Origin: Channallabes apus
Taxonomy: Eukaryota; Chordata; Actinopteri; Siluriformes; Clariidae
Assembly: GCA_030522415.1 (NCBI GenBank)
Contig: CM060113.1
Span: 15,953,651 to 16,017,650, forward strand
Length of the DNA stretch: 64,000 nucleotides
Direction of reading: 5' to 3'
Positions 24,688 to 35,080 of this stretch are shown in pieces. The notes under the pieces were generated by a model. That model saw only the letters and a program-made list of their open reading frames with translations. It was not told the origin of the DNA and searched no databases. Position 1 is the first letter of the stretch; every line of letters begins with the position of its first letter. A program made the translations under genes and the position numbers.

Positions 24688-24762
24688 GTGCCTGCTTGGT
24701 GTAGCGGTTAGAGTGCTCGGCCAGAGATCTACAAAGTGTTGGTTCGAATCCCAAGTGATGAT
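24688..24762 (+). repeat. tRNA-like unit 1 in left arm
   Basis: A-box-like TTGGTGTAGCGGTTAG and a good B box GGTTCGAATCC. It is preceded by GGGGTACATTGTCTCTAAGTG and followed by an AT-rich tail containing ATAGCAAAATTAAGATAAAA. A functional cloverleaf is not evident, so I treat it as a SINE-type head or a transposon-borne tRNA relic. Confidence 0.6.
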
Positions 24763-24939
24763 GTTATAAAAATTTTAATTTTAATTATAGCAAAATTAAG
24801 ATAAAACTAAATAAAATGTTTTAAGCTCGCTTAAGGTAGAGTCTTATAAAGGCTATGTAGACTTATATAGTTTTATTATATATTTTTTGCACATTAATCT
24901 GAGTCCTCATCTGTTAGATCTGTTTAGTTTTTTGTTTCC

Positions 24940-25110
24940 AGCCGGCACGAATATGCGGCTCCATCCCTTTCCCGCCTATTCAGGGAGCCTACGGAGTGAG
25001 CGATTAACCATAGTCAAATCGATGGGTGTGCGCCCAACTCACGTTACTCGTGAGTCGGCCTATTCATGCCGGCTGGTGATAATTAACGTTAATATGATCT
25101 CGGGCTTGCT
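24940..25110. repeat. LTR-derived fragment in left arm, internally inverted
   Basis: Contains GATGGGTGTGCGCCCAA and CCGGCTGGTGATAATTAAC in the same order as the solo LTR at 34406-35080. Its CGCCTATTCAGGGAGCCTA block is inverted relative to that LTR. It has an inner palindrome (CCAGCCGGCACGAATA / CCTATTCATGCCGGCTGG). Confidence 0.55.
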
Positions 25111-25263
25111 CACGATGCTCAACATCTATAAAAATAGCAAAGTATTGTGTATAGAGTGATAAAAAAAAAACTATCTAACGCATGTTATGATAAGGAAAAT
25201 CTGTAAAGAACAGTATGGAGGAATGGGTGCTATTTACAGTCTGGGGTGCGTTGTCTCTAAGTG

Positions 25264-25325
25264 TCTGAGTGGTGCAGCGGGTAAGTCCGCGCCCTTTCAC
25301 GCGGGGGACCCGGGTTCTGTGTGAT
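25264..25325 (+). repeat. tRNA-like unit 2 in left arm
   Basis: Resembles tRNA-Glu: TGGTGCAGCGGGTAAGTCC, then GCGCCCTTTCACGCGG and ACCCGGGTTC, but the B box is broken after GGTTC. It shares the same upstream GGGGTRCRTTGTCTCTAAGTG and the same downstream ATAGCAAAATWAARATAA as unit 1, 570 bp away. Confidence 0.6.
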
Positions 25326-25964
25326 ACTGTTTCAAATTTTTTTATTTTAATTATAGCAAAATAAAAATAAGACAAAATAAAATGTTTTATTTTAATTTTG
25401 CTTCAGCATACTATAGGAAAAACAGCAAACTCGCACGCAACCAGTTTGTATTCTTTAAATTTAGGGGAGTGACGACGGGATGTGTGTGTGTGTGTGTGTG
25501 TGTGGGTCATTATACTGATGAAAAGTGGTGGATTATTCAGTGAAACGAGGCTCAGCTGAAAGATGTTAGGCACATCAGTCACTTAATCCTAAATAAAAGG
25601 TATTTCTGAGTGTTCTTATATAGTTGTAAAATAACAAATGTACAAACGGTGCGCACTGAATATTAAACCTATACCAGGCACAATGTTTTTTTTTGTTTGT
25701 TTGTTTGCAGTTTTTTCTATAGTATGCTTAGCAAAATAAAAAAAACATTGGTTAGTTTTCGTTTAGAAAGACTGTTTGTATCTGATTATTTGTATTATTA
25801 AAGAACAACAGCACAAACAACAACACAAGGGCTTGTAAGAAACATTTTTATTATTTTGACAAGAGTAACAGTAGAAGGCATCCCAATTTAAATATATAAA
25901 TAACCAAAAAGCAAATTGAGTAAACTATCAGAATAAAAAAAATAGAACGAATCATTGTGTGACA

Positions 25965-26110
25965 TCATAGTGTGATGTTTTTTTTTCCCAGCATCCGTTT
26001 TTTTAAAAAAACATGCTAAAAAAGCACACAGGTTGTATGGGCCATCTGGGTGGCGATGGCACTGGTGATAGGGCATCGTTGCTTGCAACTATATTTGTAT
26101 TATTGAACCC
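25965..26110. repeat. Unnamed repeat X, copy 2
   Basis: Shares CATAGTGTGATG, ACACAGGTTGTATGG and GCAACTATATTTGTATT with 14960-15300. The two copies are in the same orientation. Confidence 0.6.
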
Positions 26111-26740
26111 ATTATTTTTTAGTATCTACATACATCTAAGAATAATATTGTCTCAGCAGAATTGTCTCAGTGGCCTTTAAAATATACATTCAGTCAGAGC
26201 CATCAATTTTGGAACAAGGATAAGTTTAGATAAGTATTTTGGTCTCTTTATACCACCACACTGAATTTGAAATGAAGCACACAAGATGTGAGCAAAGTCT
26301 AGATTTTCACTTTTAATTCAAGGAACTTGGCAAAAATGTGGTATTCACCATTCAGGAATTATAGCAATTTGTTTACAGACAGTTTTTTCATAATGTTGGT
26401 GCCCTTTGCTTTGATATGCACCTCAACACACCACTGCAAAAAGATGGTATTCTTAACAACAAACTGAAAAAAACTTCTGTATTCTGTGCATACAGTCAGT
26501 ACATTGAAGAACCTAACTCTCATCAAGAGGTAAAGCCGGCTCGGGGCCTTCTTGTAGACAGCCTCTGTGTTGGTGGACCACACTTACAGTATCTTGTTGG
26601 ACCCCCATGTACTAATGGAATGTTACGAATTTCACATCAGTCCCACCAAAGCAGACTGGGAAGAATGGCGGGTACCTAACATAATCCCACTCCAAACTCT
26701 TCTTCAGATTTTTATTAACCCAGGGTTTATTGATAGGGTA
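26111..26740. other. No recognised feature
   Basis: AT-rich; short ORFs without domains. Confidence 0.4.
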
Positions 26741-26744
26741 GCAG

Positions 26745-26860
26745 TGGACCTCTTTAGTAGGGATGGAATTGTCAACACAGATTACAATGTACTCAAAAAC
26801 ACAGCATGTAAATCCATCAATACTTACCTTATTGTTCAAATTGTACATTCCAGTCAGTGG
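26745..26860 (-). pseudogene. LINE fragment (between endonuclease and RT)
   Basis: Minus-strand frame reads ICVDNSIPTKEVHCYPINKP followed by WVNKNLKKSL, which resembles the conserved linker of fish L2/CR1-type LINEs (C.D..IPTK.V.C.PNNKPW). Only about 40 residues survive. Confidence 0.6.
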
Positions 26861-27089
26861 CTTCTATTGAACCACACAGTGATTCAAAGACCTCATTAAC
26901 CCATTTCCTCATGGTACTCACTATGCTTGCTTGCCACTGAACAGGCTTTTGTGATGTGTTAGCAGGACCAAGTGGTCTGACCTGCCTAATGGGGGAGGGC
27001 AGTAGTATTGTAGGCAGGTAGGCATTTCTCTCATTTTGTTTTGACAAACTGATAGAATATAAGAAATATGGAAGAGAGAGAGCGAGAGG

Positions 27090-27311
27090 GGCCAGGTGTA
27101 GCTCAGTGGTTAAGGCATAGGACTACGGTTCAGAAGATCCCAGGTTCAAACCCCACAACCACCAAGTTGCCACTGTTGGGCCCTTGAGCCAAGAGGGCTC
27201 AAGGCTGAGGGCCCAGCAAATTAACCCTCAATTGCTCAGCTGTGTAATGAGATAAAAAATAAAAGAAAGTAAGTCACTCTGGATAAGAGCGTAGGCCAAA
27301 TGCCTAAATGT
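27090..27311 (+). mobile_element. tRNA-headed SINE, full length
   Basis: A box TAGCTCAGTGG, B box GGTTCAAACCC, body with CACCAAGTTGCCACTGTTGG, and 3' tail GGATAAGAGCGTAGGCCAAA, the tail shared by V-SINE-like families. Other copies in the window are 41319-41507 (complete, minus), 29636-29750 (tail only) and 14124-14300 (degenerate). Confidence 0.85.
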
Positions 27312-27698
27312 AGAGAGATATGGTTAAGCTCACCTGTAATAATAATGATGAAGGCACCTGGGTGTTTTTAGTTTTTTTTTTGTATTTAACTCAAATATGC
27401 TCAGGGTTGCACCACCTAGTATTTTGTAGTAAGAGAAATCTCGAAGAAAGATATGTTTTTACTTTATAACGTGACTATCTGAATATGATATCAGCATACC
27501 CTCCTTACACTGTTTGACTCCATTTTTTATTATTTGGGTAAACAGTCTATTTTATTGCCAAAACATTTTTGATGTTAGTCATAATTGTGAAGTGCACAAT
27601 AGATTAATTTAAATAAATGTAAAAAATGGTGGTAGGTTTTTTTCTACCACATGCTATGGTGTTTTTATGAACCATTAATAAAAAAAAATAAAAAAAAA

Positions 27699-27703
<5 letters not shown>

Positions 27704-27746
<43 letters not shown>
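27704..27746. repeat. (TA)n at Tc1 insertion site
   Basis: TA tract directly abutting the Tc1 terminus. It continues at 29366-29420 on the other side, so the element landed within a TA microsatellite. Confidence 0.9.
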
Positions 27747-27749
<3 letters not shown>

Positions 27750-29362
27750 TGGTGTGAAAAACTATTTGCCCCCCTCCTGATTTCTTATTCTTTTGCATGT
27801 TTGTCACACAAAATGTTTCTGATCATCAAACACATTTAACTATTAGTCAAAGATAACACAAGTAAACACAAAATGCAGTTTTTAAATGAGGGGTTTTATT
27901 ATTTAGGGAGAAAAAAAATCCAAACCTACATGGCCCTGTGTGAAAAAGTAATTGCCCCCTGAACCTAATAACTGGTTGGGCCACCCTTAGCAGCAATAAC
28001 TGCAATCAAGCGTTTGCGATAACTTGCAACGAGTCTTTTACAGCGCTCTGGAGGAATTTTGGCCCACTCATCTTTTCAGAATTGTTGTAATTCAGCTTTA
28101 TTTGAGGGTTTTCTAGCATGAACCGCCTTTTTAAGGTCATGCCACAACATCTCAATAGGATTCAGGTCAGGACTTTGACTAGGCCACTCCAAAGTCTTCA
28201 TTTTGTTTTTCTTCAGCCATTCAGAGGTGGATTTGCTGGTGTGTTTTGGGTCATTGTCCTGCTGCAGCACCCAAGATCGCTTCAGCTTGAGTTGACGAAC
28301 AGATGGCCGGACATTCTCCTTCAGGATTTTTTGGTAGACAGTAGAATTCATGGTTCCATCTATCACAGCAAGCCTTCCAGGTCCTGAAGCAGCAAAACAA
28401 CCCCAGACCATCACACTACCACCACCATATTTTACTGTTGGTATGATGTTCTTTTTCTGAAATGCTGTGTTACTTTTACGCCAGATGTAACGGGACACAC
28501 ACTTTCCAAAAGGTTCAACTTTTGTCTCGTTGGTCCACAAGGTATTTTCCCAAAAGTCTTGGCAATCATTGAGATGTTTTTTTAGCAAAATTGAGACGAG
28601 CCTTAATGTTCTTTTTGCTTAAAAGTGGTTTGCGCCTTGGAAATCTGCCATGCAGGCCGTTTTTGCCCAGTCTCTTTCTTATGGTGGAGTCGTGAACACT
28701 GACCTTAATTGTGGCAAGTGAGGCCTGCAGTTCTTTAGATGTTGTCCTGGGGTCTTTTGTGGCCTCTCGGATGAGTTGTCTCTGCGCTCTTGGGGTAATT
28801 TTGGTCGGACGGCCACTCCTGGGAAGGTTCACCACTGTTCCATGTTTTTGCCATTTGTGGATAATGGCTCTCACTGTGGTTCGCTGGAGTCCCAAAGCTT
28901 TAGAAATGGCTTTATAACCTTTACCAAACTGATAGATCTCAATTACTTTTGTTCTCATTTGTTCCTGAATTCTTTGGATCTTGGCATGATGTCTAGCTTT
29001 TGAGGTGCTTTTGGTCTACTTCTCTGTGTCAGGTAGCTCCTATATAAGTGACTTCTTGATTGAAACAGGTGTGGCAGTAATCAGGCCTGGGGGTCACTAC
29101 AAAAATTTAACTCAGGTGTGATAAACCACAGTTAAGTTATTTTTTAACAAGGGGGGCAATCACTTTTTCACACAGGGCCATATAGATTTGGAGTTTTTTT
29201 TCTCTCTTAATAACGTAAACCTTCATTTAAAAACTGCATTTTGTGTTCAATTATGTTATCTTTGACTAATAGTTAACGGTTTTTGATGAGCAGAAACATT
29301 TAAGTGTGACAAACATGCAAAAGAATAAGAAATCAGGAGGGGGCAAATAGTTTTTCACACCA

Positions 29363-29365
<3 letters not shown>
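27747..29365 (-). mobile_element. Tc1-like element, complete ends
   Basis: 1,619 bp with long terminal inverted repeats beginning CAGTGGTGTGAAAAACTATT, within a TA microsatellite. The interior has one transposase gene broken by two single-base frameshifts. A second copy starts at 62614 in the opposite orientation. Confidence 0.95.
28076..28958 (-). pseudogene. Tc1 transposase, frameshifted, first catalytic Asp changed to Asn
   Basis: The N-terminal part (28566-28958) carries the helix-turn-helix pair and the GRPTKITPRAQRQL linker. The catalytic part (28076-28588) overlaps in another frame. The first catalytic site reads LWTNET; the normal residue is Asp, and the sister copy at 62614 has GAC there, so one base change (GAC to AAC) removed it. 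The remaining Asp (LQQD) and Glu (NPIE) are 34 residues apart, giving the DD34E spacing of Tc1. A one-base deletion just after the usual ATG, near 28970, also throws the natural start out of frame. At least three independent lesions make this copy inactive. Confidence 0.92.

Positions 29366-29420
<55 letters not shown>
29366..29420. repeat. (TA)n
   Basis: Continuation of the TA tract beyond the Tc1 element. Confidence 0.9.
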
Positions 29421-29424
<4 letters not shown>

Positions 29425-29635
29425 TCTACTTTATAGTTTTATAAATATATTTAAATATATCTATCAGATTAAAATTCACATTACCAGATTTATCCACTGT
29501 CATTTGTAAACAGGCAGGAAAAAATCCATCTATTCAAGAATCACAAAACATTGTATTACATAGATACCTTGGTTTAAGGAGGTTCTTTTTTGTCCCTTTT
29601 GTTCATGTGCATGATTATTTTTTCCTGTGTTACAT

Positions 29636-29750
29636 TTACATTTACATTTAGGCATTTGGCAGACGCACTTATCCAGAGCGACTTACATTTTTGTCTCATT
29701 ACACATATGAGCAGTTGAGGGTTAAGGGCCTTGCTCAAGGACCACAGCTG
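29636..29750 (-). mobile_element. SINE tail fragment
   Basis: Minus-strand copy of the 3' half of the SINE at 27090: on the plus strand ATTTAGGCATTTGGCAGACG and TTATCCAGAGCGACTTACAT. No tRNA head. Confidence 0.8.
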
Positions 29751-29855
29751 CCTCAATCATGTCTCAAATCACAAATGATCTCTGTTGTGACTTTTCTCCT
29801 CTGATGTCAGTTGTATATTTCACTCTTAAGGATTTCCATGTGTAAATCTTGCTTG

Positions 29856-30228
29856 CGGCGGCGCGGTGGTGTAGTGGTTAACACTGTCACCTTGCACCTC
29901 CAGGGTCTGGGTTCGATTCCCCGGCCAGGCTCGATTCCCGTCTCTGTGTGCATGGAGTTTGCATGTTCTCCCCGTGCTTGGTGGGTTTCCTCCGGGTACT
30001 CCGGTTTCCTCCCACAGTCCAAAGATATGCAGGTAAGGCTAATTGGCGTTCCCAAATTGCCCGTAGTGTGTGATTGGGTGTGTGAGTGTTTGTGCCCTGC
30101 GATGGATTGGCACCCTGTCCAGGGTGTACCCCGCCTAGTGCCCGAAGTCTCCTGGGATAGGCTCCAGGTCCCCCGCGACCCTGAACACAGGATTAAGCAG
30201 TATAGAAAATGAATGAATGAATGAATCT
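29856..30228 (+). mobile_element. Mermaid/DANA-type SINE
   Basis: tRNA-like head with GGTGGTGTAGTGG and GGTTCGATTCC, then the hallmark TTTGCATGTTCTCCCCGTG and TTTCCTCCGGGTACTCCGGT, and a tail GGATTAAGCAGTATAGAAA ending in ATGA repeats. Nearly complete. ORFs on both strands here are fortuitous. Confidence 0.9.
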
Positions 30229-30384
30229 TGCTTGCTACATAACACAATTTTCTCCTGCCTTTTCTTAAGGTGTTTTACAGATATGCTTTCTCCATTTACT
30301 CTTTAAGATCTACTTTTACAACAGCCATCTTTGGGGTTTCAGTAGCAGGGACACAAAGGCAGTGTGTGGCCTGACGAGCTAGAC

Positions 30385-30493
30385 CAGGGGTGTCAAACTC
30401 AGTTTAGGGTGAGGAAGAGAAGAAATGTGACCATGTCAATTATTTGATATGTTATATTATTGTTCACATCATCCCGTATGTTTGACACCCCTG
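30385..30493. mobile_element. hAT MITE, 109 bp
   Basis: Ends CAGGGGTGTCAAACTC and the inverse GTTTGACACCCCTG, flanked by the perfect 8-bp duplication AGCTAGAC (30377-30384 and 30494-30501). The termini match the larger hAT at 32815-33996, so this is probably its deletion derivative. Confidence 0.93.
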
Positions 30494-30501
30494 AGCTAGA
30501 C

Positions 30502-31214
30502 AGACTTTTTGTGAAACACAAGAAAAGCTACTCTCAGTTAAGATATCTGGTTTGAATCAGTTGGTCTACAGAATGGAATTAGGATTGCTTAAATCTCAGG
30601 CGGCATACAGCCACAATTATTGTTATAGTGTTATCTTCTTGTAGGTTTTTTGGAAGCTGTTGAAACAATATCTTTATTGTAATTGTCAAACTTTGAACCA
30701 AATGGCATTCCCTTTGTGTCTTTATATACTTTAGTTGGAGCACTGCACCATTCAGGGTAACACCCCTAAACCCAGATGATTTTATTGTATCTATACTTTT
30801 CCACAAGGAGTTGAAAAATTTGAGATGCTGGCTTATTATTGCATAATAATATGAATGCTGCCAATTTGTCAGCTGCACATTCATGCCGTAAATCTCCTGT
30901 TATGCTAGATTTAAATGTGATGACTCGTAAGACCACTGAAGTGCACTAAACTGATTTAAATGGGTATTTCATATTCATGGAACCAGTTTCAGATGAGGTT
31001 ATTATGCTCAAAGTCATAAAATGGTCATGCTGTGGTCAAAATGATATGCACGTGGTCAGCAATAATACTCAAACTACAGATACAGTTCCTGGAGAAACTG
31101 GGAAGTAGGGGTGCAATGGAGCACCACTTTTCCTAGGCAAAATGCTGAAACTGGCAGATTTATAGCTCATTTGGATACAAAGTTATGAGTCTGTATACCG
31201 CCTGTGGTTTAAGA

Positions 31215-31216
<2 letters not shown>
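30502..31216. other. No recognised feature
   Basis: Non-coding DNA without visible repeats. Confidence 0.4.

Positions 31217-31266
<50 letters not shown>
31217..31266 (+). repeat. (GT)n microsatellite
   Basis: About 24 GT units. ORFs of Cys-Val repeats across it are artefacts. Confidence 0.95.
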
Positions 31267-31268
<2 letters not shown>

Positions 31269-31371
31269 GCATGCGTGTGTAAGGGTGTGGCTTGTGCCGC
31301 AGCCACCCACACCCATGCAGGGCAAATTCACAGACTTAGAGATTGTGACAAGCTTTCACTTCAAGGCTAAA

Positions 31372-32037
31372 GGCATTCCTGTGGTTCCCTTTCAAAAACT
31401 ACACTCGATGCTGTGTGAAAACGCTATGGGAACATCTTTTTGTGTTACAGGTTGTGAAGCATGTGTGTATCAAACACGCAAAATTTTGGCTATATATGTA
31501 ATAATGTTAATTCCATAGGCACTAGGTTTTGTGAGGCGAAGCTATATGAACAGGCCTTTGGGAAGTTTCTCCCCCGCCGTGCTCAAGAGTCGCGACTGTC
31601 GGCCACCCAGTCCTGACCAGGTCTGGCTCTTGTGTGGCACAAAGCACAGAAGGAGAGTGACCTAAGAAGAAGACCTAAGGCTCATGCGCCCAGGACTGTG
31701 GGGGTGGCACCCCCCTGGGAGGGGCACATAGAATTCCTCCTGAGAATAAAGTCTTCTCCCTGGCACCCCCAGGAGGCCTGTGTTTAAGACGGAGGGCTGC
31801 GTCCAATTTTAGATCTTTGCGGGCTGAACCGCTATCTCAGAAAGTACAGGTTCAAAAATTTGACTGTCAAAATGATTGTTTCTCAAATCCAACGAGAGGA
31901 TTGGTTTGTGACAATCGACCTGAAGAACGCATATTTTCATATAGAAATATTGCCACAACAAAGGAAGTTCCTGAGGTTCGTTTTTGGGGGCGAAGCTTAC
32001 CAGTATCGGGTCCTTCCATTTGGCCTAGCTCTATCAC
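31372..32037 (+). mobile_element. Second DIRS fragment, internally deleted
   Basis: Starts with the same terminal text as 21440 (GGTTCCCTTTCAAAAACTAC and GATGCTGTGTGAAAAC), then jumps to a gag-derived piece and to an RT start at about 31860: EDWFVTIDLKNAYFHIEIL through YQYRVLPFGLALSP, where it stops before the catalytic YxDD box. Closely related to the first copy and inside the large insert that interrupts it. Confidence 0.8.
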
Positions 32038-32039
32038 CC

Positions 32040-32806
32040 GCACATGTCACACTCCTTTACAACTCAAAATCAGACAACAGGCTAACACCGCGTAGTAAAA
32101 TCCACTCTAACCCAACAAACCCCAAGTATTTTATAGCGCGGGGTGCAAGCCCGGGATCATTAGCAAGGATAGCTCACCAGCCGTGCCTAATTCCGTCATG
32201 TCATGTGGGCATTATAAGATTTGTATTGAAGACTTCTAACTAAAAAGTGGCAGCTGGCACGCTTAAAAATAGACGCAAGTTAATTTTTTTATAGCCTAAA
32301 TAAAAATTCTCCTCATTAATTTCCTATAGTCTAATCAGCGCTCAACCGCACGCATAGTTTTCCAGAGCACGGAGGAATTTGGTTGTACTAAATAATATTT
32401 GTGCAGTAAAATCAGGTCCTCTTATTCCTATTAACCAAGGGTTGTTGTTCTTTTAGTGTCACTGTGTGTGCTTTACAATGCCCGACAACACTCAAATGCA
32501 AATTATTCACTCTCCCCAGGTGTGAATCAGCTGTTCTCACCTATACATTCAGAGAAACTGAAATGAACCTCTCCCCACTTTAAAAACCTCTTGAATCTGA
32601 GGCTCTTCTGGAGACTTTCAGTGATTTAAATTTGTGTAATTTTAATCTTCTGGATTCTAGATTCTAAAGTTGACATTGTTACCTTTTTTAACCCTTTGAA
32701 TGGAAGAAATTGAGATTTTCCTCATGATAGCATAAATTGCATTGTTTTTAATCAGTCTATATACAATAATATTCTTTGGTATTTTTATTTTTAAAAATGT
32801 GTATGG
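32040..32806. other. No recognised feature
   Basis: AT-rich DNA; nothing identified. Confidence 0.4.
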
Positions 32807-32814
32807 GGCTAAAA

Positions 32815-33996
32815 CAGGGGTGTCAAAGTCAAATGGACGGAGGGCCAAATAAAAAATTTAGCTACAAGCCGAGGGCCGGACTGTTCGAATGTTCATTGAA
32901 AAATTTTTAAATGACGCATATAGTCTAGTGAACCTAATTGAACCTACTGAAAACCTAACAAATATATTCCAATATGATCAGATAAATAAAGCAATATTTT
33001 CTTATGGCTCTGTCAGTAATCTTTAATTTTCAACAGACACAAAAGACAAATTTCCTTTATATAAAAATCCCCATAACATGAACATTAAATGAAAGAAACC
33101 GGTATTCAAGGCACCATCAGTAGCCTATATTTTCTATTTTAGCAAAAGTGGGCTAAATTTACTTCAAAGAAAAAAACAATAATAGCAATTTTCTATCATC
33201 CACTCAACTGAAATATTTTTAAAATATAATTGGATTGAAATACAATAAAATAAAGTGCAAAAATCTATTAATCAAAAACAACACTTTGTTTAAGGAGAAG
33301 TAACATGCAGTGAAAACAAATATTAAACTTTTTTCTGGGCAAACTTCGTCACAAACTTTAATCATGCAGTTTTTGATGAAATCCCCCTCCGTAAATGGCC
33401 GGGCTGATTTAGCGATCTCTTCTGCCAAAATAAAACTGGCCTTGACAGCAGCCTGGCCTTGTGATTTGGCTTTTTTGAACAGAGCCTGTCGAGATTTGAG
33501 GCCTCGTTTTAATTCCTCTGCCTTTTGTAGCCTTTGTTCCATGTCCATATTCTTGTTTTTGTCCGCGTGTTTCGTTTCATAATGTCGTCTCAGATTATAC
33601 TCTTTCAGTACCGCCACACTTTCTCCACACAGAAGACACACAGGTTTTCCAGCTACCTCCGTGAACATATACTCCGACTCCCACCTTGTTTGAAACCCCC
33701 GGTTCTCAGTGTCCACCTTCCGTTTTGCCATTTTTGATGGGTATCTGAAAGTTAATTTTACTGTGATGCTGACGACTGCTGTGCCAATAAATATTGAAAT
33801 GAAGCAGCCTACTGCTCGGTGCGTCACCGTTGCATTGTGGGAAATGTAGTATTGGTGCGTGTAAAAGATCTGCGGGCTGCCGGCTTGCTGCGGTCTGCGG
33901 GCCGGTTCTAATAATAAATCAAGATCATCCCAGGGGCCGTAAAAAACCTTCTCGCGGGCCGGATGTGGCCCGCGGGCCTTGACTCTGACATATGTG
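32815..33996 (-). mobile_element. hAT element with BED finger, deleted
   Basis: Starts CAGGGGTGTCAAAG, ends with CTTTGACTC-like sequence (GCCTTGACTCTGACATATGTG region, mutated). The perfect 8-bp duplication GGCTAAAA lies at 32807-32814 and 33997-34004. 1,182 bp, encoding only the N-terminus of a transposase on the minus strand. Inserted at the inner edge of the right arm of the large inverted-repeat element. Confidence 0.9.
33219..33731 (-). pseudogene. hAT transposase N-terminus with BED-type zinc finger
   Basis: The ATG at 33731 (MAKRKVDTENRGF) is the likely start; the frame is open further upstream but has no family resemblance there. A BED-like finger CLLCGES..RRHYETKH occupies residues 28-51 after that ATG, followed by a basic helical region and AEEIAKSARPFTEGDFIKNC, typical of the SCAND3/GTF2IRD2/ZBED5-like hAT proteins (Charlie-type). 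After DEVCPEK the sequence is unrelated. The RNase H-like core and dimerisation domain are deleted. DNA binding might survive; transposition would not. Confidence 0.8.
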
Positions 33997-34239
33997 GGCT
34001 AAAACATTGTGCCTGGTTCAGGTTTAGTATTCAGTGCGCACCGTTTGTACATACAACTATATCATAACACTCAAAGACCTATTTGGGGTTAAGTGACTGA
34101 TGTGCCTAACATTTTTCAGCTGAGCCTCTGTTTCACTGAATAATCCACGACTTTTCATGAGTATTTAAGACCTCGACACCCCTCTCTCTCACACACACAC
34201 ACACACACAGACAGCAGACCAATTCAAATCATTAGCAGC

Positions 34240-34252
34240 CCCCCCCCCCCCC
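34240..34252 (+). repeat. C-run
   Basis: About 13 C residues in the right arm; length uncertain. Confidence 0.7.
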
Positions 34253-34405
34253 AATAAGCACAGCCATTTACTTTCTTTCCATTTACTTAACCGCATACAT
34301 AAAGTTTTGTAAATTCGTTTAATGTTAAAGTTTCATAAGGTTTTGCCAGTGGTGGTACAGCGCAACGGGGGTCATTATTTCCTTTTAAAGAAAATTATGA
34401 TGATC

Positions 34406-35080
34406 TGTCACGGCGTGTGCCTGTGATGGGTGTGCGCCCAAATCTACTACTATCCCCTAGGCTCCCTGAATAGGCGGCAAAGGGACGGAACCGCCTATTC
34501 GTTCCGGCTGGCGATAATTAACAGTAATATGATCTCCGGGACTATATGGTGTGGTGGAGAATAGGTGAGTGGCATGTGAGTGGGGCGATGTGTCGTGCCC
34601 CAGAGACTTTAAACAAGGACACTGGAATTCTGCCCTTTGATCACTGAGGACAGCGCGAGAAAGAGCTGCGCGAGCTCCCGCGGCATCTTCACTCCAGCAC
34701 CATGCCTGCCTTCGCAGAACCGCTGCTGAAGAGGAAAAGGCTGCGAGGACATTTGTGTTAAGTTTTTGTGTCAGCGAGGACTCGCACTGGCCATCGACAG
34801 CGGGAGAAGCGCCTTCACGAGGGAGCACTGCCTCCGTGTGCTCTGTTCTGCCACTCCGCCCACCCCCCTTATCGTCAGCTGTGTGCCCGCATGCCAGTGT
34901 GGCACAGCCCCTGGAACTGCACATGCACAACCTTTATCCCCTTCCCTTTCTTTCCATTCTCCCGCCTTCAACCCTTTCCTTCCCCATTTTATCTAAATAA
35001 ATTACCCTTTTCCTGTAAGACCTCGCATCGTGTCCATGCTTTATGGTACTGTCCATGCAACATGGGTCGAACCCGTTACA
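34406..35080 (+). mobile_element. Solo LTR, 675 bp
   Basis: Begins TGTCACGGCGTGTG and ends AACCCGTTACA, with a 4-bp duplication GATC on both sides (34402-34405, 35081-35084). An AATAAA is at 34996-35001. No internal region remains, so this is a recombination remnant of a gypsy-like element. The ORFs on both strands (for example 34457-34930) lie entirely within the LTR and are not genes. Confidence 0.85.

Noticed and set aside
24688..25325. Functional tRNA genes
   Set aside because: Neither unit shows a convincing acceptor stem pairing, and unit 2 has a broken B box; both are flanked by shared repeat sequence.
29807..30247. Long ORFs on both strands over 29807-30247
   Set aside because: They coincide with a Mermaid/DANA-type SINE, whose GC-rich body gives chance frames on both strands.
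31185..31518. ORFs across the GT tract near 31217
   Set aside because: Microsatellite translation joined to unrelated DIRS terminal sequence.
34457..34930. 157-codon ORF on the minus strand
   Set aside because: Lies wholly within a solo LTR bounded by GATC duplications; overlapping open frames on the other strand reflect GC-rich sequence.
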